From Shewanella schlegeliana (GTDB lineage Bacteria > Pseudomonadota > Gammaproteobacteria > Enterobacterales > Shewanellaceae), in contig NZ_JAESVD010000011.1 of assembly GCF_016765635.1 (NCBI RefSeq), forward strand, positions 62,001-126,000: a stretch of 64,000 nucleotides of DNA, read 5' to 3'. Position 1 is the stretch's first letter. Every line of letters starts with the position of its first letter. A model generated the notes under the pieces. It saw nothing but the letters and a program-made list of their open reading frames with translations. It did not search any database and was not told where the DNA came from. Both the position numbers and the translations under genes were made by a program. Positions 17,810 to 27,482 of the stretch are shown one piece after another.

Positions 17810-18212
17810 GCATCACATCCAGAGTTTGATAATGAAACTTTATCTCTTTCGACTGAATCAAGTAGGATTAAGGCTGCTGATAAGAGCAAGCTGATTGTGA
17901 AGTTAACAGGCAAAGTCTAGGGCTATGTGCGTAAGCGGTGCTTAAGAAGGTTTGCAGGGCTATTTGTTGGGTTATTTGCTGGGCTATTGGATAAGTCATA
18001 TTTAGTCCTTTAAAAGTTCAGAAATCACATCCGTTGATTAACTGCTGCTAATAAGTATAGGGCCTAAATTCAAAAATGGTAAATACGGCAAATGTAACAA
18101 AACATCAGTTTGAATTATCAGTACTTTTCACGAGTAAGTTTGGGCAGAGATTGAAGACCTTAATTGAAAATGACTGTAATAATGAATGATTAATCGAGTG
18201 AAAGAGCTAAAT
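17810..18212. other. Intergenic region between the GGDEF-EAL gene and ridA-like gene
   Basis: About 400 bases with divergent promoters implied. It contains three tandem copies of a 12-base unit at 17957-17992. No other structured element or open frame is convincing. Confidence 0.4.
17957..17992. repeat. Three tandem 12-bp repeats
   Basis: The units GGGCTATTTGTT, GGGTTATTTGCT and GGGCTATTGGAT follow each other without spacers. They are likely a slippage-prone tract; their position between divergent promoters leaves a regulatory role open. Confidence 0.6.
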
Positions 18213-18566
18213 ATGACTATTGAAAGAATTGAAACAGCTACCCGTATGAGCCGCATTGTTAAGCATAACGGTACCATCTATTTATGCGGTCAGGTGGCTA
18301 AGGATGCAGAGCAAGGTATTGCGGATCAGACTCGTACCATGTTGGAAAAGGTTGATAGCCTACTCGAACAAGCTGGCAGTGATAGAGAGCATATTCTGTC
18401 GGCAACCATTTACATCAAAGATATGCAGTATTTTGCCGAAATGAATGAAGTTTGGGACGCCTGGGTACCTACTGGACATGCACCCGCTCGCGCTTGTGTA
18501 GAAGCCAAGATGGCCCGCGATGCACTATTGGTTGAGATCTCTGTGGTTGCAGCTGAAAAAGCTTAA
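18213..18566 (+). CDS. RidA/YjgF-family protein (YoaB-like)
   Basis: A 117-residue RidA-superfamily protein whose sequence follows the YoaB branch: [16 protein letters not shown] at the start, [22 protein letters not shown] in the middle and [13 protein letters not shown] near the end. The arginine in APARAC is the position that contacts substrate in active RidA proteins, so imine or enamine deamination is possible. The frame is open to 18186, but the ATG at 18213 has GAG seven bases upstream and gives the family length. It is followed by a hairpin (18588-18617) and then uvrD on the same strand. Confidence 0.9.
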   Translation: MTIERIETATRMSRIVKHNGTIYLCGQVAKDAEQGIADQTRTMLEKVDSLLEQAGSDREHILSATIYIKDMQYFAEMNEVWDAWVPTGHAPARACVEAKMARDALLVEISVVAAEKA

Positions 18567-18587
18567 TCTTAACCTTAACTAAGCTCT

Positions 18588-18617
18588 ATTACCGAAGTGA
18601 AAGCTCACTTCGGTAAT
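18588..18617 (+). terminator. Hairpin after the RidA-like gene
   Basis: ATTACCGAAGTGA and TCACTTCGGTAAT are perfectly complementary over 13 pairs with an AAGC loop. A pyrimidine-rich tail follows instead of a pure U-run, so termination is likely but not certain. Confidence 0.65.
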
Positions 18618-18713
18618 GCTTCCCCTTACTCCTCTTCCTATCCTATCGCGCGAATTCTATCCCCGAGTTATTAGGTTCTGTTATACTGCTCGCCTGATTT
18701 TTTGGAGGCAATA

Positions 18714-20879
18714 ATGGACGTATCTTCTTTACTAGACGGCCTAAACGACAAGCAGCGTGAAGCTGTTGGAGCACCGCAATCCAGTATGTTGGTTTTAGCG
18801 GGTGCAGGTAGCGGCAAAACGCGGGTGTTAACCCACAGAATTGCCTGGTTGATGCAGGTTGAACAGCAAAGCCCTTATGCCATTTTGGCGGTAACCTTTA
18901 CCAACAAAGCGGCGAAAGAGATGCGCGAGCGTGTAGAAAAAGTCGCTGGTGGCAACATGAGTCGCATGTGGATCGGTACTTTCCACGGTTTAGCGCACCG
19001 TTTGCTACGCACCCATTATAAAGATGCTAATCTGCCTGAGAGCTTCCAGATCTTAGACTCAGACGATCAACTGCGTCTGATCAAACGTATTCTAAAAAGC
19101 CTTAACTTGGACGAGAAACAGTATCCGCCAAGACAAGCGCAAGGCTATATCAACGGTAAGAAAGACTTAGGTTTACGCCCATCGCATATCGATGCGGGTG
19201 GTTTTCCGATTGAGCAAAACTTACTAAAAATTTATCAGATCTATCAAGACTCATGTGACCGCGCAGGTTTGGTTGATTTTGCTGAGATCTTACTCAGAGC
19301 TCATGAGCTATGGCTCAATAAGCCGTATATTTTGGATCACTATCAAGATAGGTTTAAACATATCCTGGTGGACGAGTTCCAAGATACCAACGCCATCCAA
19401 TATGCGTGGATCCGCGTGCTTGCTGGCTCAACGGCGAATGTGATGATCGTTGGTGATGACGATCAGTCTATCTACGGCTGGCGTGGTGCTCAGGTGGAGA
19501 ACTTGCATAAGTTCTTAGCCGATTTTCCCGCAGCGCAGACGATTCGTTTAGAGCAGAACTATCGTTCGAGCGGTAATATTCTTAACGCATCGAACGAGCT
19601 GATCGCCAATAACCCAGATCGTATGGGCAAAAAGCTATGGACCGATGATAAAGATGGTGAGCCTATCGGCCTTTACTGTGCTTTCAATGAGATGGATGAG
19701 GCGCGCTTTATCGTTGGTCGAATCACCGACTGGCAAGATGAAGGCGGTAAGCTTGAAGATTGCGCTATTCTTTATCGCTCTAACGCCCAGTCTCGTGTAC
19801 TGGAAGAAGCCTTATTGCATAAAGGGATTGCCTACCGTATTTATGGTGGTCTTCGCTTCTTCGAACGCCAAGAGATTAAAGACGCTATGGGCTACCTGCG
19901 GCTTATCAACAACAAGAATGATGATGCCGCCTTCGAGCGTGTGGTAAATACCCCTACTCGAGGTATTGGCGACCGCACCTTAGATATTATCCGTACCACG
20001 GCGCGCCAACAGGAGATAACGCTCTGGGAAGCGAGTCTTCGCTTACTGGAGGAGAAAGTTCTCAACGGCCGTGCCGCCAATGCAGTTCGTGGCTTTATGG
20101 ACTTGATTGTCGCCATGAGAATGGACACCGATGAGCTATCACTGCAGCGCACGACTGACCATGTGATTCAAACATCGGGTCTTAAGGCTATGTATGAGGC
20201 TGAAAAGAGTGAGAAGGCGCGTGCACGTGTCGAGAACTTGGAGGAATTGGTAACGGCAGCCCGTAGCTTTGTAATGCCTGAAGAGCTTGAGGATATGGGG
20301 GAGCTTAATGCTTTCCTATCTCATGCGGCGTTAGAAGCGGGTGAGGGGCAAGCCGATGAGTTTACCGATGCCGTTCAACTAATGACATTGCACTCGGCTA
20401 AGGGTCTTGAGTTCCCTATGGTGTTTATGGCTGGCGTCGAGGAAGGCTTATTCCCAAGCCAGATGGCGATAGATGAGGGCGATCGTCTCGATGAGGAGCG
20501 CCGTCTCTGCTATGTGGGTATGACCCGTGCCATGCAGAAGCTGTATATTACCTATGCCGAGTCGAGACGCATCTATGGCCGTGAAAGCTTTGCTAGACCT
20601 TCGCGCTTCATAAAAGAGATCCCTGAGCAATATGTGCAGGAGATCCGCATGCGCACTCAGGCTTCTGCGCCAGCAGTAAGCAGCCGTTTTAGTAAGCAAG
20701 ATGATAGCTTTAATGATTCAGGCTTTAAGATTGGTCAACGCGTTATGCACCCTAAATTTGGTGAGGGCACAGTGACCAACTACGAAGGTAGCGGTGCACA
20801 GGCGCGTATTCAGGTTAACTTTTTTGATGTGGGCAGTAAGTGGTTAGTGATCGCTTACGCACGCTTGGAATCGCTTTAA
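18714..20879 (+). CDS. uvrD: DNA helicase II (UvrD)
   Basis: A 721-residue superfamily 1A 3'-5' helicase for nucleotide-excision and mismatch repair. The motifs are in order: Q motif LNDKQREAV (about 9-17), Walker A AGAGSGKT (about 30-37), VTFTNKAAKEM, Walker B LVDEFQDT, GDDDQSIYGWRGA, LEQNYRSSGNI, TLHSAKGLEFP and VGMTRAM, plus the C-terminal Tudor-like tail (GQRVMHPKFGEGTV). MDVSSLLDGLNDKQREA is nearly the E. coli start, and GGAGG five bases before the ATG at 18714 confirms it over the upstream in-frame ATG at 18702. No convincing LexA box is visible upstream. Confidence 0.97.
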   Translation: MDVSSLLDGLNDKQREAVGAPQSSMLVLAGAGSGKTRVLTHRIAWLMQVEQQSPYAILAVTFTNKAAKEMRERVEKVAGGNMSRMWIGTFHGLAHRLLRTHYKDANLPESFQILDSDDQLRLIKRILKSLNLDEKQYPPRQAQGYINGKKDLGLRPSHIDAGGFPIEQNLLKIYQIYQDSCDRAGLVDFAEILLRAHELWLNKPYILDHYQDRFKHILVDEFQDTNAIQYAWIRVLAGSTANVMIVGDDDQSIYGWRGAQVENLHKFLADFPAAQTIRLEQNYRSSGNILNASNELIANNPDRMGKKLWTDDKDGEPIGLYCAFNEMDEARFIVGRITDWQDEGGKLEDCAILYRSNAQSRVLEEALLHKGIAYRIYGGLRFFERQEIKDAMGYLRLINNKNDDAAFERVVNTPTRGIGDRTLDIIRTTARQQEITLWEASLRLLEEKVLNGRAANAVRGFMDLIVAMRMDTDELSLQRTTDHVIQTSGLKAMYEAEKSEKARARVENLEELVTAARSFVMPEELEDMGELNAFLSHAALEAGEGQADEFTDAVQLMTLHSAKGLEFPMVFMAGVEEGLFPSQMAIDEGDRLDEERRLCYVGMTRAMQKLYITYAESRRIYGRESFARPSRFIKEIPEQYVQEIRMRTQASAPAVSSRFSKQDDSFNDSGFKIGQRVMHPKFGEGTVTNYEGSGAQARIQVNFFDVGSKWLVIAYARLESL

Positions 20880-21064
20880 CCTTAGAGCGTCAATTAAGGC
20901 TGAGTGCAATACTCAGCCTTAGCTCTGCCATCGCTTAGTTTTGTTGGTGTCGATAAAATCACCATAGCTTAAATTAATCTCAATACAGGTTGAATACTGT
21001 TACAGCTCAGTCATAATGCGGGTAGAAAGTTAAAGGCCGAAGACGTTGTAGGAGAGCCTAATAA

Positions 21065-21931
21065 ATGAGTTTTAGGGATAAACTTGACGTCTATATGCGA
21101 CTCGCGCGTATGGACCGTCCCATTGGTACCTTGTTGCTATTATGGCCCTGTTTGATGGCCTTAACCTTTGCCGCTGGTGGCTTACCAGATCTAAAGGTGT
21201 TTATCATTTTTGTTATTGGTGTCGTGGTCATGCGAGCCTGTGGCTGTATCATCAACGACTATGCCGATAGGGATCTCGACTCCCATGTGGAGCGCACTAA
21301 AGCTAGACCGTTAGCCAGTGGCGAGATCTCCAGTAAAGAAGCCCTGCTGCTATTTGTCGTTATGGCGCTATTTGCCTTCGGCTTAGTACTGCTGCTCAAC
21401 CCTCTGGTCGTTAAACTCTCCGTTGTGGGTATCATTCTTACCATCATCTATCCTTTTACCAAGCGCTATACCAATATGCCGCAGATGTTCTTAGGGACGG
21501 TGTGGAGCTGGTCTATCCCTATGGCTTATGCTGCACAAACGGGCACGGTTCCTGTTGAGGCTTGGTGGTTATTTGCTGCTAACTGGTGCTGGACTGTGGC
21601 GTACGACACCATGTATGCCATGGTAGATAGAGATGATGATCTGAAAGTAGGCATCAAATCTACCGCCATTTTATTCGGCCGCTATGACAGACAGATTATC
21701 GCGGTCTTTCAGCTTGCGGCACTTAGCTGCTTTATTATCGCAGGACTGATGGCTGGACGAGGCGAGATCTACGCCTTAGGTATTGCGGCCTTTATTGGTT
21801 TTGGTCTGTATCAGCAAAAGCTGATTTATGGCCGTGAACGTGCGGCATGTTTTACCGCTTTTCTCAATAATAACTGGGCAGGCATGGTGTTATTTGCGGC
21901 GCTGACGCTGGATTACTTAGTTTTGGGTTAA
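21065..21931 (+). CDS. ubiA: 4-hydroxybenzoate polyprenyltransferase (UbiA)
   Basis: A 288-residue inner-membrane prenyltransferase of ubiquinone synthesis that joins the polyprenyl tail to 4-hydroxybenzoate. About eight to nine membrane helices are visible. Both aspartate-rich motifs are present: NDYADRDLD (about residues 64-72) and [13 protein letters not shown] (about 180-192), which bind the magnesium-pyrophosphate of the prenyl donor. The start [28 protein letters not shown] is typical. The usual partner ubiC is not adjacent. A strong terminator follows. Confidence 0.96.
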   Translation: MSFRDKLDVYMRLARMDRPIGTLLLLWPCLMALTFAAGGLPDLKVFIIFVIGVVVMRACGCIINDYADRDLDSHVERTKARPLASGEISSKEALLLFVVMALFAFGLVLLLNPLVVKLSVVGIILTIIYPFTKRYTNMPQMFLGTVWSWSIPMAYAAQTGTVPVEAWWLFAANWCWTVAYDTMYAMVDRDDDLKVGIKSTAILFGRYDRQIIAVFQLAALSCFIIAGLMAGRGEIYALGIAAFIGFGLYQQKLIYGRERAACFTAFLNNNWAGMVLFAALTLDYLVLG

Positions 21932-21956
21932 GCTTTCTCTCGCTAAACCAGTATTA

Positions 21957-21987
21957 AAACGCCTCTTCATGAGGCGTTTTTTTATGG
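21957..21987 (+). terminator. Rho-independent terminator after ubiA
   Basis: AAAACGCCTC, TTCAT and GAGGCGTTTTTTT form a perfect stem with a T-run. Confidence 0.9.
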
Positions 21988-22208
21988 CTGTACATAGTGA
22001 CACGCTTAGGACGATTCTCCACTTTGATTTCGCAACGAGTTGAAGATCCCTGACTATACTTACTGTTGTCGTTAACCATAGCTTCTTAAGGATCATAGAA
22101 GTGACATATTGGTTAGCTATGCTGAGATAGTGACGTTATCGAGCTGAGTGTCTTAGGGGCTTTCTAAACTAAAAGTAACAAATGGATTTGATCACGGTGG
22201 AGGGAATA

Positions 22209-22739
22209 ATGTCGGCTTGGGTTACCGCTTATGAAGCCGGGCAGTGGGCGCGCTATGAATTAGCTTTATTGCTTATCGCGGCTGCTATCTTGCTTATTTG
22301 GTTGTTGGTTTGTCGCTTTAAGGCGCAAGGCTTTGTACGCTGGAGTTTGGCGGTTTTTAGCTGTGTTACCCTAATGGGATTATGCTTCACCAGTCGAGTC
22401 GATGCCTTACAAATTAGCTCCTTACTGACGATGGGTAAGAATATTGAGGTGCTCAATGGTCAATATCGATATGGCGAGTATCGCTTTCCTCACCATTCGG
22501 CCCATGGCGTCGATTTTCGAGAAATTCATATCGGCCAGCGTATGCTAAAGCTCTATCACGGCGGCTATCTAGAGCACCGACGCTGCTATCGAGACTTCTA
22601 TAATAGCAATCAATTTAGTGGCAATATCGAGCTGCGATTATACATTCATTGGTATGAGCATGAGCTGGTCCATAAGAGTGATACTGTGCGCCTCAAGACA
22701 CCCTGTATCCTAAAGATTGAGCAGCGTAATATCGGCTAA
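22209..22739 (+). CDS. Two-helix membrane protein of unknown function
   Basis: A 176-residue protein with two N-terminal membrane helices (about residues 14-35 and 45-60) and a soluble C-terminal domain rich in His, Tyr and Arg (GQYRYGEYRFPHHSAHG; LYHGGYLEHRRCYRDFY). The frame is open to 22182, but GGAGGG four bases before the ATG at 22209 makes this the likelier start. The C-terminal part should face the periplasm if the N-terminus is cytosolic. I do not recognise a family. It is convergent with an exported esterase gene a few bases away. Confidence 0.65.
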   Translation: MSAWVTAYEAGQWARYELALLLIAAAILLIWLLVCRFKAQGFVRWSLAVFSCVTLMGLCFTSRVDALQISSLLTMGKNIEVLNGQYRYGEYRFPHHSAHGVDFREIHIGQRMLKLYHGGYLEHRRCYRDFYNSNQFSGNIELRLYIHWYEHELVHKSDTVRLKTPCILKIEQRNIG

Positions 22740-22746
22740 ATATGGC

Positions 22747-23670
22747 CTACTGGCTCACTCCCTCCTCGTGATTAAAAAACCAGTCCATGCCATGAATTGC
22801 CGAAGTTGCGAAGGCGGTAGCATGGTGGGCTTCATCGATAATCAATAGCTTGCTGTTTAAATCCGGGTTGTTCACTTCAAGATTGTTCAGTAATGCCTTA
22901 AAGTGCTGAGCATCGGCTACCATATTGTGTTCAGAGTCTCCGCCTTCACCGTTATGTTCTAGTGCACCGACTCCAATAAAGACATTGGCCTCTATCTCTT
23001 TGAGTGAAGCGATATTCTTCGCAAATTGAGTCAGGAAGTGTCGTTCTTGCCACCAAAGAGAGGGACTACCCAATAGATAGTTACTAAACAGATCTGGTTG
23101 CTTTAGCAGAACATAAGCGCCAAACAGTCCACCTAAAGAATTACCGACGTAGGTGCGTTGACGAGGATCCACACGGAAGTTTTGCTCCATATAGGGGATG
23201 ATTCCATCTCGTAAGAAGCGCATGTGTCGCTCGGCACCGCCAGTGACTTTTTTCCAGCTGCTATCGACGCTAGGGGTGTAGTCGCGAACGCGGCTGTGAT
23301 CACTTCTAAGACCAAGCTCCCAAGAGATCCCGACGATGATCGCCGGCTGCATCTGCTTTGAGTTCATCGGGAAACGAGTGACGCCCGACATGATCTGAAA
23401 GGTATACATGGCATCAGTGAGATAGATGACCGGATACAGCCTGTCTCTATTTGCTGAGGATTTATAGCCTTTAGGTAGCTTGATATAGAGTTTATAGCTG
23501 CGCTCTTTATCATTAATTTGCACCGTATGGCTGCGGGGAATGCTAAAGGGGGTGGTTATGTGAGCCGTGGCTTCAATGCTGCGGTTATTCGCGAACGCGG
23601 AGGGAGAGAGCATGCTGAATAATGGCAAACCCAATAGCAATAAGCTAAGAAGGATGATTTTAATTCGCAA
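22747..23670 (-). CDS. Exported alpha/beta-hydrolase (esterase D/Fes-like)
   Basis: A 307-residue secreted or periplasmic esterase. A hydrophobic signal peptide (about residues 1-27, ending SAFA) is followed by an alpha/beta-hydrolase domain. The nucleophile elbow is GNSLGG (about residue 167 for Ser) within YVGNSLGGLFGAYVLL. A late histidine in the DEAHHATAF region and an upstream GVGALEHNGEGGD stretch fit the triad. The family (COG2819) includes siderophore and other ester hydrolases, so the substrate is uncertain. The gene uses a TTG start, supported by AGAGG six bases upstream and by the immediately following signal peptide. Confidence 0.85.
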   Translation of the reverse strand: MRIKIILLSLLLLGLPLFSMLSPSAFANNRSIEATAHITTPFSIPRSHTVQINDKERSYKLYIKLPKGYKSSANRDRLYPVIYLTDAMYTFQIMSGVTRFPMNSKQMQPAIIVGISWELGLRSDHSRVRDYTPSVDSSWKKVTGGAERHMRFLRDGIIPYMEQNFRVDPRQRTYVGNSLGGLFGAYVLLKQPDLFSNYLLGSPSLWWQERHFLTQFAKNIASLKEIEANVFIGVGALEHNGEGGDSEHNMVADAQHFKALLNNLEVNNPDLNSKLLIIDEAHHATAFATSAIHGMDWFFNHEEGVSQ

Positions 23671-23803
23671 GGTTTGCCTCTTTGTCTGCTAAATCTAGGT
23701 ACCGTCCCAGCTTAGCTTTTTATTTGTACAAAATCAGCTGAAATCGATAGTGTTTATATCGATTTTTTATCTATATATGTAACAGCTTAAATACCATAGC
23801 GAA

Positions 23804-23835
23804 GAGTAAGTAGAGCATATTGTCTCTACTTACTC
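23804..23835 (-). terminator. Hairpin downstream of the MazG-like gene
   Basis: GAGTAAGTAGA and TCTACTTACTC form a perfect eleven-pair stem with a ten-base loop, just past the minus-strand stop codon at 23868. The following U content is low. Confidence 0.6.
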
Positions 23836-23867
23836 GGGTTTAAACTGCTTAAAGGCTGAGTTTAAGA

Positions 23868-24446
23868 TTACGCTTTAACCAGCTTCTCTAGATCCGCAGG
23901 GCGGTAGTAAACCGACTTGAGTACCTTGCCTTGGCGAACCACTTTACCAGCCATCTCAACGTCTTTCGCGCACTTAGCTATGATAAAGTCGCCCTTGGTG
24001 CTTCCGACAATTTCCACTCCTTGTTGAGCATAAAAAGCGATAGTCTCTTCAAGCTCTTGCTCGTTGCGGCACACTTTACTCATATTGCTTGAGTGCACTT
24101 CATCCCAACAGGTGACAAAGTCGATTTCACGGTTCTTGGCAACATGCAGCAGTAGATCGATAACATAGCTGATCTCGAGTCTATCGTTGACTTGGGTTGC
24201 GCCCAGATGCACCAGACGTCCCATCAATACATAGACAGAGTCGACGATAGCATCGGCTTGCTCTACACGGCTGTCGGCTTCGGCCAGCTCGGTGAGTTCT
24301 TCAATCGCCAGCGATGTATGCAGCGTATCGGCTTTATCATCTAGCGTGCTGCTATCCTCAATCGGTAGATCGAAAGTCATGCGGAACTCTCGTATATCGC
24401 GATATAGGTGATCGTATAGTGGCTGATCCAGAGCGGATAGTTTCAT
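23868..24446 (-). CDS. MazG/PRA-PH-like nucleotide pyrophosphohydrolase family protein
   Basis: A 192-residue protein with the all-alpha NTP pyrophosphohydrolase core. The metal-binding pattern EExxE followed by ExxD is visible at about residues 48-66 (IEELTELAEADSRVEQADAIVDSVYVLMG). The C-terminal half contains a short conserved-looking beta segment (GDFIIAKCAKDVEMAGKVVRQGKVLKSVYY) typical of the COG4696 group. It probably hydrolyses a phosphoribosyl or nucleoside triphosphate compound in the cytosol; the substrate is unknown. It is a single gene. Confidence 0.82.
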   Translation of the reverse strand: MKLSALDQPLYDHLYRDIREFRMTFDLPIEDSSTLDDKADTLHTSLAIEELTELAEADSRVEQADAIVDSVYVLMGRLVHLGATQVNDRLEISYVIDLLLHVAKNREIDFVTCWDEVHSSNMSKVCRNEQELEETIAFYAQQGVEIVGSTKGDFIIAKCAKDVEMAGKVVRQGKVLKSVYYRPADLEKLVKA

Positions 24447-25213
24447 CGTTAATGTGCCTTTGCTGCAAATGTGAGTAATCAGGCGACATTTTAAAGAAGT
24501 GATTGCTTAAATGAAAGAGCACTGGGAGCCAATTACAAGGTGGCTGCTGCGAGGGAAATCGAGCTAGGTTACAAGTTTTCGATTTATCTTATGCTCGCTT
24601 CTGTGGTGCTGTCTAGGTGCCTACTAATCTCAGTTTGGAGCTGTTGAAGCAGCATTTGTGTGTTTTGATGGGTGATATCTAGCTCAATCCAGCCATCAGT
24701 ACCCATGATAGATTCCCATTTATAGATAATAGGTTCACAGTGATAGTTTGCCCTTGGTGGATCTCGCCTTCGAGCTTAATTATACCAAGGTGGGTGTTTA
24801 ACCGACTGATGTTAAGTCTTGTCATAAAGGCTTGCCGTTCGATTGTTTCTCAAATTGAAACTCTTCCTATCTATTTTTAATTGTTTTTGCAAAATTGTTG
24901 CTTTTTTAACTTGTCAGCTATTTTGCAATGAATTTTTATCAGTCCTTACTGCTGGCCTTAAAAATGCCATTTGCATGCATGCTTAATCAGTATGTGGTGC
25001 TTATGTTGAATGGCTAAGCTTTTTTGGCACGTATCCATTTCCTGTGGATAATGAGTTCTAGGCTGCGTGCTAGACGTTGTTGTTAATTTTATGTAAGGAT
25101 GTGGTTCCAGCCTATGCACTTTAGTTTATTTTTTAGTGATAAAAACGACTTAGTTTAGAGACTTCATTTTAGTAAGAGTGCTTAGGTCATAAGAATAAGA
25201 AAAAGGATGTTTT
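24447..25213. other. Long intergenic region upstream of nhaC with a possible gene remnant
   Basis: About 770 bases. On the minus strand, 24591-24826 encodes two short overlapping frames that read like one protein split by a frameshift: the first begins MTRLNISRLNTHLG at 24826, and the second continues with KWESIMGTDGWIELDITHQN to a stop near 24591. This may be a decayed gene. The remainder up to 25213 is AT-rich with no clear element beyond an nhaC promoter. Confidence 0.35.
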
Positions 25214-26731
25214 ATGAGCCCAAATAATGATCTGCAACAGTCAGAATCCGTGACAATGGATCCTCTGCAAGATAGCAAACATTCCGTTCCGACATTACTC
25301 GATGCACTCTTACCTATTATCGCCTTGGTGATAATGTTAACTGCCGCGGTTTATCTGTTCTCTTCTGACAGCTCTTATGGGGCAAATCAGATAGCCTTGA
25401 TTATGGCTGGCTGTATAGGGCTATTAATCGGTTGGAAAAATGGTTATAGCTGGGCGGAGATGGAGCAGGGCATAGTGCGCAGTATTGGTGTCGCCACTGG
25501 GGCGCTACTCATTCTATTTACTGTTGGCTCGCTCATTGGCACTTGGATCCTTGCCGGTACGGTGCCCACCATGATCTATTACGGTATGTTAGTGTTAAAC
25601 CCCGAGTACTTTTACGCAGCGTGTTGTCTCTTATGCGCCGTGGTAGCCATCAGTATCGGTAGTTCCTGGACTGTAGCTGGCACCTTAGGTATCGCCTTAG
25701 TCGGTGTGGCATCGGCGATGGGGCTCAATGTCGAGATCACTGCTGGCGCGATTATTAGTGGTGCCTATTTCGGTGACAAGATGTCACCCATGTCAGATAC
25801 CACGAACTTAGCGCCTGCCGTTGCTGGAACCGATATCTTCAGTCACATACGCCACATGGTGTGGACAACGACGCCAAGTATTATCATCGCGATGATCTGT
25901 TTCTTGCTGTTAGGTTTTAATGCTCAGGCAGGCATAGAGAGTAATGATTTCGAGACAACACTGTCGTTGCTCCAGACTCAATTTAACCCCGGCATACATC
26001 TGTTATTGCCGCTGCTGGTGGTATTTATCTTAGCTTGGAAGAAGGTCCCCGCTTTTCCTACTGTGATTATCGGTACGATTGCGGGGGCGATCTGTGCGGC
26101 GCTATTTCAGTTCGACAATGTGGTTAAGTTCGCCAGTGATGAAACCTTGACGCCAGTTGTTGCATTGGTCAAAGGGATCTGGGTGGCGATGTTTAATGGT
26201 TATAGTGCTGAAACGGGTGATGAGGTGTTAGACAGCCTGCTGAGTCGTGGCGGCATGAGCAGTATGATCAACACAGTTTGGCTGATCCTTTGTGCTATGA
26301 CATTTGGTGGCATCATGGAGGTTACTGGATTATTAAAGCGTATTTTGCAGAGTGTTCTTGGATTAGTGAAGTCAAGCGGTAGTCTGATGATCACCACGAT
26401 AGCCAGCTGTATTGGCGCTAACCTGATCACCGCCGATCAGTTTATCGCAATTGTGTTGCCAGGTCGTATGCTCAAGGTGGAGTACGCTAAGCGTGGGCTG
26501 GCTCCAGTTAACTTAAGCCGTACCCTAGAGGATTCCGCTACGATCACCAGCCCGTTAATCCCTTGGAATACCTGTGGTGCGTATATGGCCAGCACCTTAG
26601 GCGTGGCTACGGTCGCCTACCTGCCTTACGCCTTCTTTAATTTAGTGTGTCCGTTGATTAGTGCGGCTTACGCCCATTACGACTTTAAGATAGAACGATT
26701 GGCCCCAGAGGCAGAGCAAGCTCTGGCTTAA
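25214..26731 (+). CDS. nhaC: NhaC-family Na+/H+ antiporter
   Basis: A 505-residue inner-membrane transporter with about 11-12 hydrophobic helices. It carries the NhaC hallmark GDKMSPMSDTTNLAPAVAG (about residues 188-206) and a second conserved stretch near the end (EDSATITSPLIPWNTCGAYMA). It exchanges sodium for protons and supports life in salt water at alkaline pH. Family members may instead exchange organic ions, so the exact substrate is not certain. AAAAAGGATG precedes the ATG. A perfect stem-loop (26759-26787) follows before the convergent haem-lyase operon. Confidence 0.9.
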   Translation: MSPNNDLQQSESVTMDPLQDSKHSVPTLLDALLPIIALVIMLTAAVYLFSSDSSYGANQIALIMAGCIGLLIGWKNGYSWAEMEQGIVRSIGVATGALLILFTVGSLIGTWILAGTVPTMIYYGMLVLNPEYFYAACCLLCAVVAISIGSSWTVAGTLGIALVGVASAMGLNVEITAGAIISGAYFGDKMSPMSDTTNLAPAVAGTDIFSHIRHMVWTTTPSIIIAMICFLLLGFNAQAGIESNDFETTLSLLQTQFNPGIHLLLPLLVVFILAWKKVPAFPTVIIGTIAGAICAALFQFDNVVKFASDETLTPVVALVKGIWVAMFNGYSAETGDEVLDSLLSRGGMSSMINTVWLILCAMTFGGIMEVTGLLKRILQSVLGLVKSSGSLMITTIASCIGANLITADQFIAIVLPGRMLKVEYAKRGLAPVNLSRTLEDSATITSPLIPWNTCGAYMASTLGVATVAYLPYAFFNLVCPLISAAYAHYDFKIERLAPEAEQALA

Positions 26732-26758
26732 ATATTTGCTATCGGGCAAAAGAAAAAT

Positions 26759-26787
26759 CGCCTTGTCGTGTGGGAGACGACAAGGCG
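26759..26787. terminator. Hairpin between nhaC and the haem-lyase operon
   Basis: CGCCTTGTCGT and ACGACAAGGCG are fully complementary around a seven-base loop, between two convergent units. No long U-tract follows on either strand. Confidence 0.6.
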
Positions 26788-26897
26788 TTGGCACTGTGAT
26801 TGACAGAACCTAAATTCACCATGGAGAGGTGAAAGTAACCCATCGAGATGGGCGTTTAGCGAGGAAAACAATGTTCAAATCACTTTAGGACCTAGAT

Positions 26898-27482
26898 TTA
26901 GCGATGCGCATATTTCGCGGTTAGCTTCTCTAGGTAAGGCTGAACCTCTTTATCACCCCAATCTAGATAACCACGCAGGAAGCCAACAAGATTGCCTGAG
27001 CCGTCAAATACATAAGTTGCAGGCACCACATCGGCAGGCATCACTTGGTCGATGGTTTTCTTTGGATCTAACCAAGTTTGGTAGTGACCAAGCTCGTGGC
27101 GATCTAAGAAGGCCTGTACCTTGTCACTCTCTTCATCAATCGAAATCGGCACTACAACCAAGTCGTTGTTTTTATTTACTTGGCGAATATTCTCCATCTG
27201 TGGGATCTCTTTAATACAAGGTGCACACCAAGTCGCCCACAGGTTCACCAAGACCAGTTTTCCCTTAAACTGCTTGAGGTTTATCTCTCCGCCCTGAGTG
27301 TCGGTAAAGGTCACATCGGGAACGGCGCGAGCCGATTGCATCTCAATAAAGCGTGACATGATCAGTGGCTTTTCAATCGCTTTGCCGGTGTCATAGACCT
27401 TCTTCGTGACCACTTGGGCGTGCGCTGGCATAAGTAAAGATGAGAAAACCAGTAAGCAGCTGAGTAAATGTGTTTTATTCAT
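26898..27482 (-). CDS. TlpA/CcmG-like thiol-disulfide protein of the sulfite-reductase haem-lyase operon
   Basis: A 194-residue periplasmic thioredoxin-like protein with an N-terminal signal or anchor (about residues 1-22) and the active site WCAPC in VNLWATWCAPCIKEIPQ. It is the DsbE/CcmG type that keeps apocytochrome or CcmH cysteines reduced. The frame is open to 27521, but the ATG at 27482 lies directly before the signal peptide and overlaps the end of the CcmH-like gene by eight bases, indicating coupled translation. It is the last of three genes reading away from sirA. I infer that it prepares the cysteines of the CX15CH haem site. Confidence 0.87.
   Translation of the reverse strand: MNKTHLLSCLLVFSSLLMPAHAQVVTKKVYDTGKAIEKPLIMSRFIEMQSARAVPDVTFTDTQGGEINLKQFKGKLVLVNLWATWCAPCIKEIPQMENIRQVNKNNDLVVVPISIDEESDKVQAFLDRHELGHYQTWLDPKKTIDQVMPADVVPATYVFDGSGNLVGFLRGYLDWGDKEVQPYLEKLTAKYAHR

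Noticed and set aside
17957-17992. Tandem 12-base repeats as a CRISPR or phase-variable array
   Set aside because: There are only three short units with no spacers and they are outside any reading frame, so a simple slippage tract is the better reading.
18640-18713. LexA/SOS box upstream of uvrD
   Set aside because: A CTGT occurs but no CTG-N10-CAG palindrome is present, so SOS control is not supported.
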